In this document: piece after piece, positions 1 through 11,519 of the stretch
Layout of the letters: the number at the start of each line of letters is the position of its first letter
How positions within the stretch are numbered: the first letter of the stretch is position 1
From: Dolomedes plantarius
Lineage: Eukaryota; Arthropoda; Arachnida; Araneae; Dolomedidae
Direction: 5' to 3'
Assembly (NCBI GenBank): GCA_907164885.2
Contig: OU015500.1
Coordinates: 55,869,159-55,933,158, forward strand
DNA length: 64,000 bases
The notes under the pieces: model-generated
Seen by the model: only the letters and a program-made list of their open reading frames with translations
Told to the model about the DNA's origin: nothing
The model's database searches: none
Position numbers and translations under genes: made by a program

Positions 1-101
1 GACACTTTTAAACTGGACTGAGAAATAAGAAAATCGGACTTTGTAAAGTAGATTTCTATTCCCTGATTTGTTCATATTCAGTTTACAGACTTATTCTTCT
101 T

Positions 102-720
102 AAATCACTCATTTTGGAGAGAAATTTGGTACATTCAAAATATCCCAACTAATATCAAAGTGGGCTAATTAGCATCGATCGATTGATATGCGAATGAATA
201 CATCACGATGAATAGCTCCACATCTTTCCTATAATCCTTTAGAAGAACATTCTCAGTCTCTAATCTTCTCTCAGTATGACTTGTTGATCACAGATAATTT
301 TGATAATTTGATAACACATAAAAAGATTGATAAAAACATGTGTACGTTTGGACTGTGTGATAACACCGAGTTATGGCAATACACTTTATTAATGACACAC
401 TACAGTACTTAAATCACTCATTCTGGAGAAAAATTAGGTACGCTCAAAACATTCCAATCAACATCAAAGGGGGCAAATCAGCACCGCTGGAGTGATATGC
501 AAATTAATACATCACGATGAATAGTCGCACATCTTTTCTAGTATAATCCTTTAGAAGAACATTGTCAGTCTCTAATCTTCTCTCAGTATGACTTGGTGAT
601 CAAAGATAATTTTGATAATTTGATGAAAGATAAAAAGATTTATAAAGTCATGTCTACGCTAGGATTTTGCAATAACACCGAGTTATGCCAATACACTTTA
701 GTAATGACACGCTACAATTT
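102..720. repeat. Two-copy tandem repeat, unit 309 bp
   Basis: Unit 1 (102-410) and unit 2 (411-720) both begin AAATCACTCATT and share long blocks such as CTAATCTTCTCTCAGTATGA and ATAATTTTGATAATTTGAT. They end with near-identical text around 'caataca cttta taatgacac'. The copies differ at scattered positions, so this is an old local duplication. No reading frame is preserved. Confidence 0.85.
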
Positions 721-1759
721 ACTTATTTTACACACCGTAAACGAAATTTCACTTTTTAGATTCTTGTAATTTAGTGACTCAGAGATTGTAACGATAAGGG
801 TCATTGTATGTAGCAGTAGAACTATATTTTAATTTGTATATTTTTTATCGTGGAATCAAAAAAGAATTGTGTTTCAGTTATAATATTTTAATGATATTTT
901 ATAGTTAAATGAAAATCAATGTTAGAAATTACGAAAAAAGGAAAATTTTAAAATTCGATTCTACTAGTTATGAATAAATAAATGTGAAATTTCAGAAATA
1001 CATAACTAGCTGATAACAGATAAATAAAATGTATTTTATGTCAATGGGCAATGTCCAACACAAGGAATATGTTACTTAAAGTTTAAGTCTAAGTTTAATC
1101 CTACAAAAATGAACAATTGGATAACGTGGATCTGATTAATAGTATTTTAAAATTATTAATTATAACACTTCAGAAACCAATAACGGTTAAAGCCTTTATG
1201 AAAGGAAATTGAGCAGTATATTAATTGAACAGTATAATTGATTTTGGAAATATGATTAAAAAATGCGTATTGTTTTTATCAGTTATTTGCAAAAATTATT
1301 TGAAATTAATTTTTTCAATGATTATAAATTAATAACAAAATACAATTGGACAATAACATTATCAATTTTACCTAGGAAATATTGAAAAATTATTAGTTCT
1401 GAATTACTCAGTTTTATCACACTACTTAAGAGTTAACTTCCTCGCACTGCATTATGAATTAATTTTATCACTCTACATTATGGATATATCATGAGTAGAT
1501 GCGATATGAAAGGAATGTTAAACCTTTTTTACATCGACTGTTCATTACTTAATTTCATTACCACAAACCATTTTGAACCTCATAAGTTCAATTCATTCTA
1601 ATTAAATGTTACAACTCCTAAACCAAAGTACAGGGATGTATTATTCAGAAATGAATGTCCCTGGCACATACACAGATCTCTGATTTATTGTCCCAATCGA
1701 CATTCACTTTCTTGAAAACAGCCTACCCAGCTGCGAGTCTTATTGAGATTTTATTCATA

Positions 1760-3293
1760 CACTGCTCAAAACAATTAGGGAAGCACATGGTTTTAACGAA
1801 ATTACGCAAATACTTCTACCGATAAGTAACATAAAATAAATCATCCATAATTTAAATCCTAGCAGGAAACAGAAGAAGAAAACTTCATATGCAAATCCAA
1901 GTTCATGACGTCAAAAAACAGAAAAAGAACATAAGAGCAGAAATCGGGATGTTGCAGAAACATCTGTTTCACTGCCTTAACTGTGAAATTAGATTGCTCA
2001 GTTATTCGTTTTCGAGAAAAGGTGACTTGAAAATGTCTCAACAACGTGATTTACCGGAATCTATGGCAAGGCGTATTATAGGCAGACTTGAATCCGGGCA
2101 AGCACAAGGTAGTGTCGCGGGCGCTGTTGGAGTCGCCATAAGTGTAGTTGCAAGGCTGTGGAATCGATTCCAAGAAACAGGGAATGTTAGACGTCGACCA
2201 GGGCAAGGTTGGCCACAGCAACTGATGACCGGTATATATTGTTAACAGCTCGTTGAAACAGAACAGACAATGCTACTCAGCTGCAAAGACAGTTGCTATT
2301 GGCAACAGGATGAAGGGTGTCCAGCCAAACAGTATGTAATAGGCTTCATCAGGGAGGTCTCTATGCACGTAGGCCAATGGTCTGCATTCCGTTGACCTCA
2401 CGCCACCATGCGGCCCGAAGATGATAGGCTGCTGAACATCGAAATTGGGAGCAACATGATTGGAGCCAAGTGATGTTTACAGACGAGTCTCGATTCAGTC
2501 ACCTGACGTGTTTTGGTATTGAGGGAAAGGGGCACTCGAAATAACCCCACATTCGTTCGTGAAAGGTCACAATACAGAAGACCTGGATTTATGGTATGGG
2601 GTGAAATCATCATAGGTGGACGTACGGACCTGCATATCATTCGGAATGGTACTTTGACGGCTCGAAGGTATGCAGACGAGACACTGAGACCTCATGTCAT
2701 ACCTTACGCTGCAGCCATTGGAGATTCCTTTGTTTTCCAGCATGATAATGCCAGACCGCATACAGCTCGTCTTGTGGAGAACATGCTTGAAGCTGAAACA
2801 ATATAGCGTATGGAATGGCCAGCGTGCTCTCCTGACCTGAATCCAATCGAGCATGTTTGGGACATGTTCGGACGATGCATTGCTGCGAGACCAAGTTCTC
2901 CTTTTACTCTCCGAGACTTGGAGATTGCACTTCTTAAGGAGTGGAACAGTATTTCCCAAAGTCTTACGGATAACATCATCGCATCCATAGAAAACAGATG
3001 TGCAGCAGTCTTAGCTGTTCGAGGAGTCCACACGCCATATTAAAAATCTTGCATCGTTTCTAAACAATACTTTTTTTATCGTTTACATGTAATCAAATTG
3101 TTGCCCTAAATCATCTTTTCATGTTTTTTCCATATTTTCAAAGAATTAAAGCTTAATTACAATTTTTTTTACGTTTTTTTTGTTTCTGTATTGCGCATTG
3201 ATACGCGTGTACTATCCATTTTATGGCAATACGTGGCTGTCTCGCACGGTTTTCTTAACTTCTTTGCTTGCTCCTCAATTTTTTTTAGCAGTG
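1760..3293 (+). mobile_element. Tc1-like DNA transposon, complete ends
   Basis: The ends are inverted. The left end starts CACTGCTCAAAACAATTAGG, and the right end read backwards starts CACTGCTAAAAAAAATTGAG. Each is flanked by TA (1758-1759 and 3294-3295), the target duplication expected for Tc1/mariner elements. The empty site can be read from the right arm of the inverted duplication (about 11660-11690 and 12480-12510), which continues without the element. That fixes both boundaries. Length is 1534 bp and it carries one broken transposase gene on the plus strand. Confidence 0.9.
2033..3043 (+). pseudogene. Tc1-family transposase (DD34E), broken
   Basis: This is a cut-and-paste transposase remnant. 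The likely start is the ATG at 2033 (MSQQRDLPES). The N-terminal part (2033-2244) is a helix-turn-helix DNA-binding region (RRIIGRLESGQAQG, VVARLWNRFQETG) ending in a premature stop. The middle is degraded, though TDESRF (first catalytic Asp) is readable near 2473. From 2513 the frame carries the GFMVWGEI block and QHDNARPHTARL (second Asp). An in-frame stop follows near 2803, and then SPDLNPIEHVWD (catalytic Glu) leads to a C-terminus ending GVHTPY. Thirty-four residues lie between Asp and Glu, the classical DD34E spacing. It cannot encode active enzyme. The family call is secure. Confidence 0.9.
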
Positions 3294-3440
3294 TAGTCTT
3301 GCAATTTTAAGGGCGGTAAAATTTCAATGCGTACAGCCCTATTTATTTCAATTCGGAGGAATTTAAGGAAGTTCATTTATTTTATTTGTCTTACATTCAT
3401 ATCCTAACTTTTGCAATATTAGTATTTTGATTGTATATAC

Positions 3441-5040
3441 AAAGAAAGTAAATGTAAAAAAATTGAACGTTTTAGAAAATCAATCATTATTTACATTTTA
3501 AACGATATATTATATAGAAAAGGCTAAATGTAACTAAAAGTAAATAATGCAACAAAGCAAGGTAATTATAACAGGAAGAATGCAGACAAAAATAATCTGA
3601 AATCCCGCACTTAGAGCTCAACCCACCATAATGCAAGACTCTGTAGCAATAAAGGAACTAAACCATATAACGAGGCAACCGACTGGTCGCTTAATCAGGA
3701 GGCCTAACCAAATCAGTTACCTCAAGGGGGAATTTTCTGAATAGGATACAGGTCTAACCAAAACGCATGACAAGGCCTCGAGATTCCCATTGAAACAGAT
3801 GGTCAAATCAAATGAAATTAAGCACACATCCTGCACTTAGAGCAAAACGCACCATAAATGCAAGTACACATACAATCGTAAAAGAAAACAAATGAAAAGA
3901 CAGAAATACAAAAAGGCGCACTCACCTTATTCCAATGGGTAACGGTTATAGCTAAATATCAGCCATTTTATAACCCTAAGAATTACGCCACTGTATCAAG
4001 ACTACAGCGCCACACCCCATTCAATTTTTTAAGCCAGAAAAATTTTAAGAAAGTGTGAAACCAGAAAACCCCAATTGAAACACTAAGAGAAAGGGCTATT
4101 CAGATTTAATATAGATATAAATCTCAAGATAGAAACAGGGGAATTTCCATAGTTTTCAGACTGATAATTTTACTCCCATAAACAATATGCTGAAATTTAT
4201 TTTTCAGTTGAATATTTTAAATTATAAAATATTAGCAAGGAGCCTTGTGCGTCTTTAGAATATGAAAAAGCTTTTATTTAATTGATTATGGTACATATGC
4301 AAGTTTAGGACACCTCCAAAGATGAACAAATGTAAAATAGTGGCGTATTGCTGCATTAAGTATACCGATAAATTTCTCATAGCGGTATGTATACAAGCAA
4401 ATGAATATAGTAAAAACACCGATAGCTGAATTTAGAGTATATATCACACAAAATTTAAGTTAGTCACACAAAACTTAAGTTTTATTTATGCTAAACCCGC
4501 AAGAGGCAAATATGCTATTTGGAGACTAGCAGTTCTGCAAAGTGTTGCACATAAGGTGGTAATTGTAACGCCAGGAGTTTCAAGCGATATTCTTTCTTGA
4601 ACACGAGATGTGAGACTTACAAAAGCGTTCTAGTCATAACATTGGTTTTACATAGAGGACCATTTGTAGAATCGGACACATAGTGTCTATTGAAATATTT
4701 CTACCAGTAATTATTCCTACTTGTCCTCATGAAAAGAGCAAATAACTCATTTCTTGTTAAATCCTGTGGAAATGATATGCCAAACTATTTCTTTGATCAT
4801 AGTTCGCCTGTTCTCTTTAGACAAAAATTAGAAAGTATTTTTACTAAATAATCGGACTCAGATGTGATAAGCTGATAAGTCTCTTCATTCCCTCATGTTC
4901 CTCGGTGACTTTGGATCTAATGCAGGTCCTGGCTTGGTTATATCACTAAACCTCACACGTAAATTGTAGAATGATCCAGATTCCCTACTATTTGGTCAAA
5001 AACGTAGCTGCTCTGGAATGAATTAAGGTAACCATATATT
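3441..5040. other. AT-rich intergenic DNA with a short direct repeat
   Basis: No convincing gene. A diverged direct repeat starts near 3604 and near 3830 (both contain GCACTTAGAGC... followed by CACCATAA...TGCAAG), period about 225 bp. The stretch 3600-4030 is less AT-rich than its surroundings and could be a piece of an unclassified repeat. Nothing else is supportable here. Confidence 0.4.
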
Positions 5041-5047
5041 TGTGGGA

Positions 5048-5390
5048 CCAAAGTAGCCAAGTGGTAGCGCGTTGGAATTCAGTGATGAGGGTGGTCAGAT
5101 CGAATCCCGGCAAGAGCCATTAAATGCCTCCGAGTCTAGTCCGAGTATTAACACATCAAATCCGTAGACCGTAAAAACTCTATGAAGTCAGAGAATGTGG
5201 GAGAGAGTACGATCCCCCAGATGTAGCTTCTGGGATTTTCGGTCACAATTGAGGTGGCACCTGGCTATATGGGTCTCAGAATCTTGTGGGGAAATTATAT
5301 ACCCCTCAACCCTCTAATCTATATGGATCTTCTATGGTATGCTTCTTGCAAGGGGGGGATTAGAAACAATTACAACAACATATCTTAACC
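5048..5390 (+). mobile_element. tRNA-derived SINE
   Basis: The head looks like a tRNA gene. It has an A-box-like segment TAGCCAAGTGGTAGCGCG (5054-5071) and, about 35 bp later, a B-box-like GGTCAGATCGAATCCC (5092-5107). These are internal RNA polymerase III promoter elements. The rest, to about 5390, does not fold as a tRNA and looks like a SINE body, ending before an ACAACAACA-type tail. A related SINE sits on the minus strand at 57857-58077 (same GATCGAATCC box). The exact 3' end and target duplication were not resolved. Confidence 0.6.
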
Positions 5391-6042
5391 TAGAAAGCTT
5401 TAGCACACCTCGATAACTTCAAAGTTGAATGCAGCATATCACGCCGTCAAATAAAGTCCCATGCACTTTGAGGAGACTGGCGAAAATACACCAAACTCTT
5501 CATTATATGTTGTTCATTCGATGATATAAGATATAAATAAAAATATTTTGGGATACTAAAGTGGGGTGTGTAACTTTATATAATATATGAATAAACAAAA
5601 TACATATAAATACTAGAATTCATGACTAACATCAGTTTGTGTATTTTTACAAATGAAGTTCAAGTATTGTCTTATGAGAAATATTCAAAAGGAGCTAATC
5701 CTTGCAGTCTGTCTAATTTACACGTCATAATAAATTGTTAAAAAACAGTAAGAAAGAAAAAAATTGAAGTGGACGTATATCACTAGCTCTTTACAATTTA
5801 CAAAGGTAAATACAACTTTCACAGTGTTCATTAAATAAATTTACGCTACAACAGACGTTTGGTTTCAGGATTTAAGTCGAAATTTCCTTCAAACACCTTC
5901 GAACATATGTTCTTTTGTCTTTTATATAGAATATTATGTTTACTTTGTCTCTCCCATGCTGTGTTATCATTTCTAATATTATTTGAGCACTTACGAAAAT
6001 AAAATTTTGTATATTTCATCATAAGTTATGCTGTCATGTATA
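5391..6042. other. AT-rich intergenic DNA, nothing recognised
   Basis: No open frame of note, no repeat structure and no regulatory motif that I can support. Confidence 0.4.
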
Positions 6043-6404
6043 CACTGTCACAAAAAATATATGCACCCAGTAGGAAACGAGCTATCACGAAACTTAACAT
6101 GCATGTAGTGTATGAGGAGATAAGCAAATGATTACAAATTCAGAAGTACAGTTCATTAAGAAGATATGACATGAAAAAAGTTACAAATCAGTAAGTAGTA
6201 AATCCACCTATGGCAGCTATACAAGCCGAAACACAGCGTGGCATTGAATCAATGAGGTCGCCTATGACCTCCTGCTTAAGGTCATGCCATAATCTTTGAA
6301 ACTGGGCAGTTAATTCACCAATATTCCCGGATGGTTGCAGTTGCCTTCCAAGGACGTCCCAGACGTGCTCTATTGTCGTCAGGTCTTGTGACCTGGCAGG
6401 CAAC

Positions 6405-6406
<2 letters not shown>
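6043..6406 (-). mobile_element. Tc1-like element, 5'-truncated copy
   Basis: The terminal inverted repeat is at the left (CACTGTCACAAAAAATATAT, preceded by TA at 6041-6042). The minus-strand frame 6188-6406 is the C-terminus of a Tc1 transposase, with TIEHVWDVLGRQLQPS (catalytic Glu block), a LWHDL segment and the ending GGFTTY. The other end is lost in the (TA)n(TG)n microsatellite starting at 6408, so the catalytic Asp regions are missing. It belongs to the same family as the element at 32172-35392, which has the same C-terminal residues and the same subterminal sequence containing TTACAAATCAGTAAGTAG. Confidence 0.85.
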
Positions 6407-6407
<1 letters not shown>

Positions 6408-6449
<42 letters not shown>

Positions 6450-6461
6450 GTGTGTGTGTGT
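6408..6461. repeat. (TA)n(TG)n microsatellite
   Basis: About 18 TA repeats run directly into TGTTGTGTGTGTGTGTGTG. The tract marks the truncation point of the adjacent Tc1 copy. Confidence 0.95.
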
Positions 6462-7966
6462 GAGTAAGTGTGATGTTAAAAATACATTTTATAAAGATAA
6501 TAAAGGGACTACAGTTTTCTTTACATGAAGAAAATGTTTTAGAAAAACTTTAAAATTTAACTTTTCTTTAAGAATGCCTCCTAAGTAGATTTTTAATACG
6601 ATTACACCATTATACGTTCGCTTGTAATAATCATAATAATTTTTGTACATCATACATTTCTATCTATCACCGACGTAAGTTTTAAAACAACTTATTTATT
6701 AATATCACTAGTTCAAGAGAATTACCTACCCTTTTTTTTGTTTTGAATTTAAACTGGTAAATGATGTTTATCTTTTACTAATTCAAATCCGGAAAAATCT
6801 TTTTCATGAAAAAAAAAACCCGATAATATTGGATTTTAGTGGCTTTTTAATGAACTGGTATTAAGGCTACCCACATTAATTTAATACCCCAGAAAAAAAT
6901 TAAAATATTTATAATGACTGTGGTTAGGTTTAAATTTTTTTTAAAATTTGTCTTCTGGAAAACTATAATATGAAGTTTTCGTTCAGATAATCTCTATAGA
7001 ACAAATATTTGCACTCAATTTCGTTAGAATAATTTATCATATTTTTGATAATAATAAAGTATATAATAATGGTACAGAGAAAATATAGTATCAAGATGAC
7101 TTCATACATTTCAAAATCCTAAAATTAAAATATTTTTTAATTTTTTGGCTGAAATTGCTTTTTAACAATGTCTTTAGAGCAAATATTAGACAACTTTCAA
7201 CAAACTCATTACAAATGTTATTAATTTCTTTTTTTTTTTTTGAAGGAATGTCCAACGTTAATATCGAAGACTTCTTTCTCTAAGAAGAAACAGTTTTGAT
7301 ATATTTTTCAACGAAATATGTGGTCTATTTTATTCTTAGACCTTGGGATAAAGAGTAAAGATGTCTGATATAAAATGATAAAACAAATATTTCATTTGCT
7401 TGAAAGAAAAATCTTTTGCACTTGAAATAAGAAGTAATAAGATTCAGTATTTTTTCACAAAGATAATGCATTCTATTATGAAAATTACTTTTATTTTTGA
7501 AGTCAAAGAGAGCGAATTCCTTATTATTTGCATTAGAATTTTTTCGATGGGATATAGGTGGAAGGGAAAATTTCTTTCCTTAGCTACAAAAAAATTTTAA
7601 AAATACGTTACAGAAATGGAAGACTATTTTTTATGAGGACGTATTTCTACGAAGCTTTTTAATATCGTACATTTTTATGAAAGACTTTCGATCATTTTTT
7701 AAGCTTTGTAAGATTTCATTCTTTCTATCATACAACATTCAAAGGAATATAGTTTTTTGCTTTATAGATGTACGCATGTGATGTCTGTGCTGAAGACAAA
7801 TGTACTGGAAATGAAACGATACTTAAACACATGAAATATATGAGGAAGCTATTTCATGTTCTAGTTAATCTTTCTAGGTATTATTAATGTCCCGAGAGTT
7901 TGCTAAAAGGCATTTCTCTTCTAAGTAGGAACTATAGGGGTACCAAATTTTCAAGAACTACTTATA
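6462..7966. other. AT-rich intergenic DNA, nothing recognised
   Basis: Long A and T runs and short frames only. A frame at about 7769 has two closely spaced cysteines and a histidine, but the spacing does not fit a zinc finger. I see no supportable gene. Confidence 0.4.
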
Positions 7967-10253
7967 CAGTAGGGTGGGTCGATTTTTACTTTTTTTTAAA
8001 ATCGAAATCGCCTGTGGTGGGGAAAAGCTGTGTATTGCTATCAATTGTTTGTAATTTTTTTTTTAATTTAAATATATTTAGACCACCGGCCGGCCCTTGA
8101 AGTTTTTCCAAAAACTTAAAAAAAAAGCATTTTTTATTTATTTTTTAATTTTTTTAGTACCAAAAATTTTAACCGCCTGTAGTGGAAATTGTTGCATAGC
8201 AAGACCCTTTGTTTGCGAATTTATTTTTTCAAATTAAAATATATTTAGGTCCCCCCGCCCGGCCCTTGAAGTTTCTCCAAAAACGTAAATAAAATAATTT
8301 TTTATTTATTTTTTAATTTTTTACGTACCAAAAATTTTAAACGCCTGCAGTGGGAATTGTTACATAGCAAGTCCCTTTGTTTGTGAAAACAATTATTTTG
8401 ATATTGTATCATATTTAAAGCCCCCGCTAGGTCAGCGAAATTTGTTTTGAATTTCCCCGATAGATGGTGTGATTGTACTGGGCGGTGTCATAAAAAAGTT
8501 TCATAAAAAAAGTTTCATAAAATAGTTTCATATAAAATTCATGAATATAAAGAAGTCTACTGGAAAAACGAGTGAAGCTGCAAAAATTAAATTAAGAAGG
8601 TTTCAAAATGATGCAAAATCTACACTGTTTGTTATCTCAAAATGTAAATGTCATGAATTTTCATTGTGCACATAAGAGAAGTCAAGAGAAGTGCCGGTTT
8701 TGGAACAAGAATTTTTGAAGGACCAGAGATCTTGGACGAAAATGTATATGTGGAATTTGGATGCTAAAATCACTAGGGTGCTAAAACTTAGTGGCAAGGA
8801 AAGCAATGGTTGATGAACGTGTGAATAAGCAAAAATCTAAAACTGAGATAAATAGCCAACCTCGACAATGTGAAAGTATTATGGATGGTAGCTCTGCTTC
8901 TAAAAGCGAAGATGATTTTCATTTTGATGGGGATTTTATGCAAGTTGCTACATCTTAAAAAGAAGTGAGCAGCTCCAAAAGTGTATGCAAAAATTTGGTT
9001 TCTCACTAAAAGTGAGCCTTATATAATCTTTGGAAAGTTATACAGTACTCAAGATATCTAAGCGATGAGCTGAAATTAGTAGAGGATCCTGTAATGCAAA
9101 TGAATGACTTTTTGGTCACCCAGAACACCTGCTGATTGCCATGATCAACGACAAATGATCCTATGTGAGGAAATTAGGCTTCAGAAGAATCATGAAGGTC
9201 CGAACATTTCCCAATGAAACAACTTGTGATTTTGTCATTCCACCACTCAAATTTCACGCAAACGACTGTGAAGAACTGATCAATTGGAAGAAATGTTCAC
9301 TTACAGAACCTCCACTGACTAAACATATACTCAGTGCAGAAACTGAGAAAAGGGCGGAAATAGGTGGCTTTATTGAAAGTAGGCTGTGGACTCTCCCATG
9401 CCGTACACAAGATGTCGAAAGGGCAGTCAAGATAGTCTCAGAGACATCGTCATCTGTCTGTGTAACAAAAAGTCGCGATGTCTTTATACATACAACATTG
9501 ACGTCTCGAAAGCTGATGCCAAACTTCGAAAATAATGCAAAATATAAAGTGTAAGATAGCTATTTCACAAAGCATGAAAAATGATGCGCCCATATTTGGT
9601 TTTTTTGAGGAAGGAATTCGAATGCAGCTACCTCCTCGTGGTGAATTCTGGGTTATTCTGCCATAATTTTGGAAAAATAAGCAAAGAGCTGTTTTAACCC
9701 TTTGACAGAGATGGGACATGGAGTTTAAAAATGACTTTAATTTTTAAAATATGTTTATGAAAAATTCTGCTTCTAAGGGTTAAAATATCAAAATTTCGCC
9801 GGTCTAGCGGGGGCTTTAAATTTCATACGATATCAAAATAATTTTTCTCACAAACAAAGGTCTTGCTATGCAACAATTTCCTGTACAGGCGGTTAAAATT
9901 TTTGATACGTAAAAAAAATTAAAAATAAATGTAAAATGCTTTTTTTACATTTTTGGAAAAACTTCAAGGACCGGGTGGAGGGCCTAAATATATTTTAATT
10001 TAAAAAAAAATCACAAAAAAGGGTCTTGCTATGCAAGAATTTCCATTATAGGCGGTTAAAATTTTTGATACGTAAAAAATTAAAAAATAAATAAAAAGTG
10101 CATTTTTTTTACATTTTTGAAGAAACTTCAAGGGCAGGGCGGGGGGGCCAATATATATTTCAATTTAAAAAAAAAAATTACAAACATTTCATAGCAATAC
10201 ACAGCTTATCCCACCACATGCTTTTTCGGTTTTTTAAAAAAAGTAAAAATTAT
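7967..10253 (+). mobile_element. DNA element with long, internally repeated inverted ends
   Basis: The left arm (about 7990-8440) and right arm (about 9790-10250) are inverted copies. Each arm contains three tandem units of about 165 bp carrying a CGCCTGnnGTGG...TTGCATAGCAAG core. Left cores lie near 8007, 8173 and 8342. Right cores, on the opposite strand, lie near 9893, 10054 and 10222. Inner edges match as AAAGCCCCCGCTAG (left, near 8419) and CTAGCGGGGGCTTT (right, near 9806). Between the arms is about 1.35 kb with a decayed reading frame. The left end may begin CAGTAGGGTGGGTCG at 7967. The right end is less clear and no target duplication was identified. The architecture fits a foldback-like or long-TIR DNA transposon. 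Confidence 0.75.
8537..9670 (+). pseudogene. Decayed gene of unknown function inside the long-TIR element
   Basis: I do not recognise a named family. Pieces readable across frames, in order, are an N-terminal KTSEAAKIKLRRFQND followed by a CKC motif (about 8555-8660), a segment with FLKDQRSW (about 8715), an acidic and Ser-rich stretch (about 8840-8960), and the longest open piece, 9165-9554. That piece contains LGFRRIMK, FVIPPLKFHANDCEEL, WKKCSLTEPPLTK and a core with PCRTQDVERAVKIVSE and VCVTKSRDVFI. After its stop, a short block with MQLPPRGEFWV follows near 9630. The same blocks in the same order occur at 30282-30835, so this is a repeat-borne gene rather than a host gene. Stops and frameshifts prevent expression of a full product. 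A transposase role is only a guess from its position between inverted repeats. Confidence 0.6.
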
Positions 10254-11519
10254 ACAGTCTCTAATTTAAAACAAAAATACCATTCAGAGTTTCGTCAACA
10301 GTGAGCAATTCGGGCATATTTATGATATAGGTTCAGGTGTCATGAACCTGCCGTCACTGATGGATTCGGACTGCTATAAGATCTTAAACAGCGAGAACGA
10401 ACGTTAGAAAAACATACTGATAATTCCGATATGTGGTAGAACATGCCTGGTAGATGTTTTCTTTACATTTTATAGTTATTAAAAATATTTGTAAATTAAT
10501 AACTCAATTTATCAAGAACCCACTGCAGTTTTCTAAAGTTTCTACTCATAAATGCTACATAGGATTCGAAACACTTAAAAGTTTAAAAACTAAAGTTTGT
10601 CTCAGAAATTTTATGCTCCGCCCACATGTTCCTTCGGAATTGCATGCAGCATAATTTTGATTTCCTACAGTTTTCGTGTCGATAAACATAACATTGTTTT
10701 TTGGTTGTGCATTTCATCTCCTTGTGCAGTGCACCGTGCTTTATTCCTCAGCTGCAAGTATTTCAATCCACAATCTTCGGTTAAATGAACTGAAACAAAA
10801 ATACCTTTACTATGTACATAGCTATATAATATTAGTCCTGGGTATTAGAAGGAATATGCTGGAAATGTAAGAAAACTCAAGCCATATAAATGTGCTTACA
10901 GAAATATTTTATTAATATATTGCAAGGATTTATTTTTATGAATCTGGAGGAAAAATATCTGATCAGATTTTTTTCAGAAGAGTGTTTTTTTTTCCGATTT
11001 TGTTCTATTAAAATTTCCTGGTATTTTTTATGATAAAAAAATACAAAATTTTACACATTTGCCTAGAGGTCATTCTACGCGGCTTGTTGTATGGCTCTTC
11101 TCAATGAAGGATTGCTCAAATAAATCATCCTCCGTTTATTGCGCTTCTGATTCAGTATATGGATTTCATTAATTATTCCTGTAAATAGCTTTTGCCCATT
11201 TGTTATCATCTATGTAACTGAAAACGCGGGGCTTACATTTCTTCTGAACCATGCCCTCAACACGAGGATTTGGACTTGAAACAATGAGCAACAGGTACAA
11301 TTAAGGATCAAAAGCTTGGTTTTAAAAGCGCAAAATTATTCGAACAAAATGTAATCTTAAATAAATACCTCTTTGAAAGTTAATTTTTTTTAATTGTTTG
11401 TAACTTGCTATCTATATCTAAGTTAAATTTGAATGGCTCTTTCTCTAAAATATACCATTTAAAGTGTAAATACTGTATTGTTTGCTAAAATAACTTAAAA
11501 TACATTTTTTATTCAATGT
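10254..11519. other. AT-rich intergenic DNA, nothing recognised
   Basis: Short frames only (longest about 70 codons, no recognisable domain). No repeat or RNA structure that I can support. Confidence 0.4.

Larger units (their letters stand above)
1..3440. repeat. Left arm of a large diverged inverted duplication
   Basis: Read on the opposite strand, this arm lines up with 11520-14515. Bases 1-100 match the reverse complement of about 14400-14510, including a shared segment reading TTCATATTCAGTTTACAGAC. Bases 1560-1757 match the reverse complement of 11700-11900 and again of 12520-12720. Bases 3296-3440 match the reverse complement of 11540-11665, including the block GGGCGGTAAAATTTC. The Tc1 element at 1760-3293 splits this arm and is absent from the right arm, so it arrived later. 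The arm may continue beyond the window edge. Identity is moderate, with many substitutions and indels, so the duplication is old. No coding potential is visible in the arm apart from the inserted transposon. Confidence 0.75.

Noticed and set aside
5048..5112. Functional tRNA gene
   Set aside because: A/B-box-like segments are present but the acceptor and anticodon stems cannot be formed convincingly and a SINE body follows.
7769..7860. Zinc-finger-like CDVC...LKHM text
   Set aside because: Spacing between the second Cys, Leu and His does not fit C2H2, the second His is missing, and the frame is short.
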